From Rhizobium sp. FY34 (GTDB taxonomy: Bacteria; Pseudomonadota; Alphaproteobacteria; Rhizobiales; Rhizobiaceae): a DNA stretch of 64,000 bases. The notes under the pieces are model-generated. The model had not been told where the DNA came from. It ran no database searches and saw only the letters and a list, made by a program, of their open reading frames with translations. The DNA is taken from the NCBI RefSeq assembly GCF_005222845.1, contig NZ_STFZ01000036.1, forward strand, positions 456,255 through 520,254. Direction: 5' to 3'. Both the position numbers and the translations under genes were made by a program. The stretch's first letter is position 1. Every line of letters begins with the position of its first letter. Shown piece by piece: positions 59,486-64,000 of this stretch.

Positions 59486-60103
59486 TCAGAACACCAGCGA
59501 ATCGCCTTCCATGGCCGCGACCAGAAGCTTCGCATAGGCATCCTTCGGCACGTCGATGGCGCCAAATGTTTTCAGATGTTCCGTGGTGAATTGCGTGTCG
59601 AGCAGACGAAAGCCGCGGGCGCGTAGATGATCGACCAGATGCACAAGGCAGATTTTCGAGGCATTGGTCCGGCGGGAGAACATGCTTTCACCGAAAAAGG
59701 CCGCACCCAACGAAACGCCATATAGCCCGCCTACCAGTTCATCACCCTCGAAGGCCTCCACGCTATGGGCGTGACCCATGCGGTGAAGCTCGGTATAGAG
59801 CCCGCGAATTGTGCTGTTGATCCAGGTGCTGGGCCTGTCCGGCGCTTCTGCCGCGCAGCCGGCCATGACATCCGCAAAGGCTGTGTTGAAGCGAATGTCG
59901 AAGGGTTTGCGCTTCACCGCCTTCGTCAGGCTGCGTGAGACGTGGAAAGCATCAAGCGGCAGGATGCCGCGCAGTTCCGGCTCGACCCAGAATATCTCCG
60001 GGTCGTCTGCCGATTCGGCCATGGGAAACAGCCCGATCGAATAGGCGCGCAGCAGAACATCCGGAGTAATCGCTGGATAGTATCTGCCGCGCCGCCCAGC
60101 CAT
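59486..60103 (-). CDS. aat: Leucyl/phenylalanyl-tRNA--protein transferase
   Basis: 205-residue enzyme of the N-end rule that adds Leu or Phe to proteins with N-terminal Arg or Lys. The family pattern AYSIGLFPMAESADDPEIFW, followed by PELRGILPLD, opens the protein. GHAHSVEAFEGDELVGGLYG and FFGESMFSRRTNASK are also diagnostic. It begins 2 bp after accC, at the end of the aroQ-accB-accC transcript. Confidence 0.96.
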   Translation of the reverse strand: MAGRRGRYYPAITPDVLLRAYSIGLFPMAESADDPEIFWVEPELRGILPLDAFHVSRSLTKAVKRKPFDIRFNTAFADVMAGCAAEAPDRPSTWINSTIRGLYTELHRMGHAHSVEAFEGDELVGGLYGVSLGAAFFGESMFSRRTNASKICLVHLVDHLRARGFRLLDTQFTTEHLKTFGAIDVPKDAYAKLLVAAMEGDSLVF

Positions 60104-60105
60104 AT

Positions 60106-61455
60106 CTATCCGTCAGCCTTCTCGGCTGCCAGATACTTTTCCAGCCAATGGATGTCGTAGTCCCCGTTCAGGATATCCTCGTTCGATACGAGGTCCTGAA
60201 ACAGCGGCAGCGTTGTTTTGATACCATCCACGACGAACTCGTCGAGAACGCGGCGCAGACGCATCATGCATTCGGTGCGGGTGCGCCCATGCACGATCAG
60301 CTTGCCGATCAGGCTGTCATAGTAGGGGGGGATCTTGTAGCCGGCATAGGCGCCCGAATCGACGCGAACGCCAAGACCGCCCGGTGCATGGAAATGCGTG
60401 ATCGTGCCGGGAGACGGCACGAAGGTGCGCGGATCCTCTGCATTGATGCGGCATTCGATGGCATGGCCTGAAAAGGTGATCTCGTCCTGCGTCACCGACA
60501 GTCCTGAACCGGAGGCAACACGAATCTGCTCATGCACCAGGTCAATATTGGTGATGGCTTCGGTGATCGGATGTTCCACCTGCAGGCGGGTGTTCATTTC
60601 AATGAAATAGAACTCACCGTTTTCGTAGAGGAACTCGATCGTGCCGGCACCGCGATACTTCATCTTGCGCATGGCGCTGGCGCAGATTTCGCCGATCTTC
60701 ATGCGCTGTTCGACGTTGAGGGCAGGGGAATTGGCCTCTTCCCAAACCTTCTGGTGACGCCGCTGAAGTGAGCAATCGCGTTCGCCCAGATGGATCGCAT
60801 TGCCGGCGCCATCGCCGACGATCTGCACTTCGATATGGCGTGGCTTGCCGAGATATTTTTCCATATAGACGGCATCATTGCCAAAAGCGGCAAGCGCTTC
60901 GGAACGTGCGGTCGATACGGCTTCCTCAAGCTCTGCTTCGGTGCGAGCCACCTTCATGCCGCGGCCGCCGCCGCCGGCCGTGGCCTTGATCAACACGGGG
61001 AAGCCGATTTCGCGGGCGATTTCCAACGCATTTTCCGGCAGGACTTCGCCGTCAGAACCCGGAACGACCGGAATGCCCAGCTCGACTGCCGTCTTCTTGG
61101 CGGTGATCTTGTCGCCCATCAGGCGGATATGTTCCGCCGTCGGTCCGATGAAGGTAATGCCGTGGGCATCAAGGATATCGGCGAATTTAGCATTTTCCGA
61201 CAGGAAGCCGTAGCCGGGATGCACGGCGTCTGCCCCGGTGATCTCGCAGGCCGCAACGATCTGGTGAATGTTCAGATAGCTGTCGCGCGAGGGCGGCGGG
61301 CCGATGCACACGCTTTCATCGGCGAGGCGCACATGCATGGCATTGGCATCGGCCGTCGAGTGGACAGCGACGGTGGCAATGCCGAGTTCCTTGCAGGCGC
61401 GCAGCACCCGCAGTGCGATTTCGCCGCGATTGGCGATGAGAATCTTCGAGATCAT
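60106..61455 (-). CDS. accC: Acetyl-CoA carboxylase, biotin carboxylase subunit
   Basis: 449-residue ATP-grasp enzyme that carboxylates the biotin of AccB in fatty acid synthesis. MISKILIANRGEIALRVLRA is the homologous start (ATG 61455). The ATP loop KATAGGGGRGMKVART, the biotin-proximal RDCSLQRRHQKVWEEANSPA and EMNTRLQVEHPITE are visible. It is 10 bp after accB. Confidence 0.97.
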   Translation of the reverse strand: MISKILIANRGEIALRVLRACKELGIATVAVHSTADANAMHVRLADESVCIGPPPSRDSYLNIHQIVAACEITGADAVHPGYGFLSENAKFADILDAHGITFIGPTAEHIRLMGDKITAKKTAVELGIPVVPGSDGEVLPENALEIAREIGFPVLIKATAGGGGRGMKVARTEAELEEAVSTARSEALAAFGNDAVYMEKYLGKPRHIEVQIVGDGAGNAIHLGERDCSLQRRHQKVWEEANSPALNVEQRMKIGEICASAMRKMKYRGAGTIEFLYENGEFYFIEMNTRLQVEHPITEAITNIDLVHEQIRVASGSGLSVTQDEITFSGHAIECRINAEDPRTFVPSPGTITHFHAPGGLGVRVDSGAYAGYKIPPYYDSLIGKLIVHGRTRTECMMRLRRVLDEFVVDGIKTTLPLFQDLVSNEDILNGDYDIHWLEKYLAAEKADG

Positions 61456-61465
61456 GGGGGATGCC

Positions 61466-61936
61466 TTACTCGATGACAATGAGCGGCTCGCCATACTCGA
61501 CAGGCTGCGCATCGTTGACGATGATTTCGGTCACCTTGCCGGAGCGGGGTGCCGGGATCTGGTTCATGGTCTTCATGGCTTCGATGATCAGCAGCGTCTG
61601 GCCTTCTTTGACCATGGCGCCGACTTCAACGAAGGCACGGGCGCCGGGAGCCGAGGAGAGATAGACCGTGCCGACCATCGGCGCCGTGACGGCATTGGAC
61701 AGATCGCGGCCGGCGGGGGCCGCGACAATAGCGGGTGCGGCGGCCGGTGCAGCAGCAGGTGCAGGCGCATATTGCGGCGCTGCCGCCTGCACATATTGAG
61801 CTGCCGGGATATTGCGCGAGACGCGGATGCGCAACTCGTCCTGCTGGACTTCGATCTCGGTCAGGTCGGTATCATTGAGGATGTTCGCCAGATCGCGGAT
61901 CAACCCCTTGTCGATACCGTTCTTCTTCTCAGACAT
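61466..61936 (-). CDS. accB: Acetyl-CoA carboxylase biotin carboxyl carrier protein
   Basis: 156 residues. A short N-terminal domain is followed by an Ala/Pro-rich linker (about 50-80) and a C-terminal biotinyl domain. The biotin lysine is in IIEAMKTMNQI. It is the substrate of BirA encoded at 15625. ATG 61936 (MSEKKNGIDKGLIRDL) is the usual start. It is 25 bp after aroQ. Confidence 0.97.
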   Translation of the reverse strand: MSEKKNGIDKGLIRDLANILNDTDLTEIEVQQDELRIRVSRNIPAAQYVQAAAPQYAPAPAAAPAAAPAIVAAPAGRDLSNAVTAPMVGTVYLSSAPGARAFVEVGAMVKEGQTLLIIEAMKTMNQIPAPRSGKVTEIIVNDAQPVEYGEPLIVIE

Positions 61937-61961
61937 GGTCAACCTATGTGTTCTGTTGTTC

Positions 61962-62399
61962 TTAGCTGGTTATGTCGCGCAAGGCATGCAGTGCAAGCAC
62001 GTAGCCGAAAGGACCCAATCCGCAGATCATGCCCTTGGCCGCAGCTGCGATCATGGATTTGTGACGGAATTCTTCGCGCGCGTGGATATTGGAAATATGG
62101 ACTTCCACGACGGGAACGGCGATGGCGCGGATTGCATCGTGAAGCGCAATCGAGGTGTGCCCATAGGCGCCCGGATTGATGACGACGCCAATGGCGCGGT
62201 CACTGGCTTCATGCAGGCGATCAACGAGAACGCCCTCGTGATTGCTCTGGAAGCACTCGACTGAAAAGCCGAGTGCCGCACCTGCCGAGATGCAATCCGC
62301 CTCAATATCCGCCAGCGTTTTGCCTCCGTAAATGCCGGGTTCGCGCTTGCCCAGCATGTTGAGGTTCGGTCCGTTGAGGACAAAGATCGTCTTGCTCAT
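61962..62399 (-). CDS. aroQ: 3-dehydroquinate dehydratase, type II
   Basis: 145-residue dodecameric enzyme of the shikimate pathway. FVLNGPNLNMLGKREPGIYG contains the catalytic tyrosine and arginine. INPGAYGHTSIALHDAIRA and VEVHISNIHAREEFRHKS give the substrate-binding residues. The order aroQ-accB-accC is conserved in many proteobacteria. Confidence 0.97.
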   Translation of the reverse strand: MSKTIFVLNGPNLNMLGKREPGIYGGKTLADIEADCISAGAALGFSVECFQSNHEGVLVDRLHEASDRAIGVVINPGAYGHTSIALHDAIRAIAVPVVEVHISNIHAREEFRHKSMIAAAAKGMICGLGPFGYVLALHALRDITS

Positions 62400-62514
62400 G
62401 GAATTCCCGTCAGAAAATCAGGGACACCTATAGACCGGCATGCGGTCAAGGGAAAGCCCCCGGCCGCGAAAGCCGTGCATAACAGGGGAAAGCCGTGGTC
62501 AGGGCACGCAAATC

Positions 62515-63282
62515 TCAGGGGCAGCTTGCCTTGCCGCATTGGCGCAGGTTGGCAATCTTGGCCGAAAGCTCTTCATGGCCGACAGCGCCGAAGACAGCTT
62601 CCTCGCCGACCACGTAGAATGGCGTTCCAGTGGCCCCGAGATTGTTGGCTAGTTCGTATGTGGCGCGCACGAGTGGATCATTGGGATTGTCGGCCATCGA
62701 TTTGCGGATCGCGGCCTCCTTCACGCCCAGAGTGGCTGCCACATCAATGGCCGTTTCTTCGGTGGCCCGCGTCTCGCCCCCCAGAAGCGCCCTATGGAAT
62801 TGCGGGTACTTTTCCGGTGCGAGCAGCCGAACGGCATTGGCCACACGATGGGCGGCCATGGAATCTGGCCCAAGAATGGGGAATTCCTTGAGGATGAAAC
62901 GGACATTCTTGTCTTCCGACAGGATCTCTTCCATGTCGCTGAGCGCCCGCTTGCAATAACCACAATTGTAATCGAAGAACTCAACCACGGTGACATCGCC
63001 ATTGGGATTGCCGAGCGTGATATCGCTAGGTGACGAATAGATCGCATCCCGGTTTTTCACGATGCCGCTGGAGGCCTGGTTGATGCGCATGTCCTGCTGC
63101 TTCTTTTCTAGCGCATCCTGCACTTCCAGCATGATTTCCGGGTTCGCGATCAGATAGTCGCGAATGAAGGCGCCGAGCTCCTTCTTCTGCTGATCGTCCA
63201 GAGCATGGGCGGGGGCAATCACCGACAGACTGGCGGCACCGGCCATCAGCACGGCAACAAGGGCATTGGAAAAGGTCGTCAT
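62515..63282 (-). CDS. DsbA family thiol:disulfide interchange protein
   Basis: 255-residue exported thioredoxin-fold protein. A signal peptide (about 1-28, ending in APAHA) is followed by a short helical N-terminal domain. The redox site is CGYC in FFDYNCGYCKRAL, and the cis-proline loop is GATGTPFYVVGEE. It resembles the DsbA/Com1-like group that may act as oxidase or isomerase in the periplasm. ATG 63282 follows GAGGAACCCC; ATG 63294 is four codons upstream. It precedes aroQ by 115 bp. Confidence 0.92.
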   Translation of the reverse strand: MTTFSNALVAVLMAGAASLSVIAPAHALDDQQKKELGAFIRDYLIANPEIMLEVQDALEKKQQDMRINQASSGIVKNRDAIYSSPSDITLGNPNGDVTVVEFFDYNCGYCKRALSDMEEILSEDKNVRFILKEFPILGPDSMAAHRVANAVRLLAPEKYPQFHRALLGGETRATEETAIDVAATLGVKEAAIRKSMADNPNDPLVRATYELANNLGATGTPFYVVGEEAVFGAVGHEELSAKIANLRQCGKASCP

Positions 63283-63371
63283 GGGGTTCCTCATTGCCGT
63301 GGGTCTTGCGGCGTTTCGAGCCGGTCTCGAATCACCATCATGCGGGGTAGTCTGCGCAGATGCACTGCGAA

Positions 63372-63400
63372 AGCATAAACAGTGTTGCATTCGCCATCAA
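63372..63400 (-). promoter_or_regulatory. Predicted sigma70-type promoter of the dsbA-like gene
   Basis: Reading leftward, TTGATG (63400-63395) and TATGCT (63377-63372) are separated by 17 bp. They lie about 90 bp upstream of the start codon. Confidence 0.5.
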
Positions 63401-63442
63401 ATTCACATTCGCGTGCCGAATTTCTGAGGCGTACAAACAGAA

Positions 63443-63465
63443 ACGGCCGCGCAAGGCGCGGCCGT
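63443..63465. terminator. GC-rich hairpin between the dsbA-like gene and the transposase
   Basis: Perfect 9-bp stem ACGGCCGCG/CGCGGCCGT with a 5-nt loop. On the minus strand it is followed by TTTCTGTTTG, so it could end leftward transcription coming from the transposase. Confidence 0.45.
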
Positions 63466-63477
63466 CAGACTGCTGAC

Positions 63478-63506
63478 AAACCCGTCGATTTTTTCGGCGG
63501 GTTTTT
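63478..63506 (+). terminator. Rho-independent terminator-like hairpin near the IS end
   Basis: An 11-bp stem (AAACCCG plus TCGA on the left, TCGG plus CGGGTTT on the right, one G-U) with a 5-T loop, running into TTTTTC on the plus strand. No plus-strand gene ends here, so it may belong to the insertion sequence. Confidence 0.5.
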
Positions 63507-63578
63507 CTCATTTCTGGGATGCCGCTCAGGTGGTGTTCGTGGAGGTTGGTTAAGTGATCCAAAGCAGGCCTGAGAGCC

Positions 63579-64000
63579 TCAAGCACATGCTGGCTTGGGG
63601 GCTTTGGTTATTGCAATGGCGATCTTCTTGATGTTCTGCGCGGCGGCGGCCAGCAGGCATTGCCACCTGACCTTGATGAGGCCGCGCAAGCGGGCATAGC
63701 GGTGCCCGTGAAGCTGTTTGGCGTCAGCAAAGGAGCGCTCGACCGTCTCCTTTCGTCGCTTGTAGATCGCCTTTCCCCAGGCTGTCTTGCGATTGGCGTC
63801 GGTTCGCTCGCGGGCATCTTGCCAGACATGGCGGGTGATGGTGCGCTCCGCCTTGGCGTTTGCTGTACAGGAGGCCAGAAGCGGGCAGTCGCGGCAGATG
63901 GACGGGTCGGAACGGTAGTGCTTGTAGCCGTTGCGGTCGGTGGTGGCGTAGGTGAGCAACTGGCCTTGAGGGCAACGATAACCGTCGGTCTCTGGCTCAA
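63579..64000 (-). mobile_element. IS1182-like transposase, C-terminal part (cut by window)
   Basis: The frame enters at the right window edge and ends with TGA at 63579, giving about 140 residues. ICRDCPLLASCTANAKAERT is a cysteine-rich segment. KETVERSFADAKQLHGHRYA, followed by RLRGLIKVRWQCLLAAAAQN, is the end of the DDE transposase (DUF4277/IS1182-type) and contains the final catalytic glutamate in VERSF. I cannot place the IS terminus or a target duplication. Whether the element is intact is unknown. Confidence 0.8.

Noticed and set aside
1..64000. CRISPR arrays, tRNA or rRNA genes, prophage
   Set aside because: I looked for regularly spaced repeats, cloverleaf patterns and phage gene runs and saw none; the repeats found are pairs, not arrays.

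Overview
The window is chromosomal DNA of an alphaproteobacterium of the Rhizobiaceae type (Agrobacterium/Rhizobium group). Five things point there. A nuo operon carries extra genes between nuoD/nuoE and nuoF/nuoG. A DivK-PleD pair follows. Candidate LexA sites have the alphaproteobacterial GTTC-N7-GTTC form. A TTAA-N7-TTAA CtrA box is present. A minus-strand small RNA sits just upstream of proS, where rhizobia carry the ar9 RNA. Species cannot be named from the sequence alone. Gene density is high and almost everything is core genome; the only clear insertion sequence is cut by the right edge.

Layout. 1-15628: nuoB (5' cut) to nuoN, encoding complex I, interrupted by a decayed four-helix-bundle gene between nuoC and nuoD that is flanked by a 24-bp inverted repeat. 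15625-18978: birA, ribonuclease J, methylmalonyl-CoA epimerase and a small membrane protein. 19021-22833: small RNA, proS and the lipoprotein exporter lolC-lolD. 22849-24634: a DUF2026 gene, a large palindromic intergenic element, about 700 bp without a gene, then two LexA-type boxes in front of a 28-residue membrane peptide. 24735-32204: replicative polymerase dnaE, then on the minus strand an L,D-transpeptidase, SOS polymerase dinB, a HAD-like protein and DUF3572. 32332-34086: divK-pleD. 34755-46920 (minus): pyrB, a metal-site-deficient pyrC, plsY, dprA, topA, rnr, DUF983, Nudix, MFS and rpmG. 47045-52668: aidB, a CtrA-box pair of small membrane genes, ruvX, an UPF0173 hydrolase, gatC-gatA. 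52754-53219: a ParE-type toxin-antitoxin pair. 53458-58127: three GNAT acetyltransferases, gatB, and an iron permease/cupredoxin pair. 58227-63282: NDUFA12-like complex I accessory subunit, DUF2155, a small hypothetical, then aat-accC-accB-aroQ-dsbA on the minus strand. 63579-64000: end of an IS1182-like transposase.

Links between genes. The complex I core and its NDUFA12-type accessory subunit are both present, 43 kb apart. BirA would biotinylate AccB. GatA, GatB and GatC form the amidotransferase but are split over two loci. DivK and PleD connect to CtrA-controlled cell-cycle signalling, and one small membrane operon carries a CtrA box. Two loci on either side of the dnaE/L,D-transpeptidase block, the 28-residue peptide and dinB, carry LexA-type boxes.

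The best candidate for something undescribed is the 28-residue peptide at 24548-24634, with two opposed LexA-type boxes directly upstream and a strong ribosome binding site. Its predicted control and character resemble SOS-induced membrane peptides such as SidA of Caulobacter, but its function is unknown. All calls rest on reading the sequence and on remembered family features; no database search was run.
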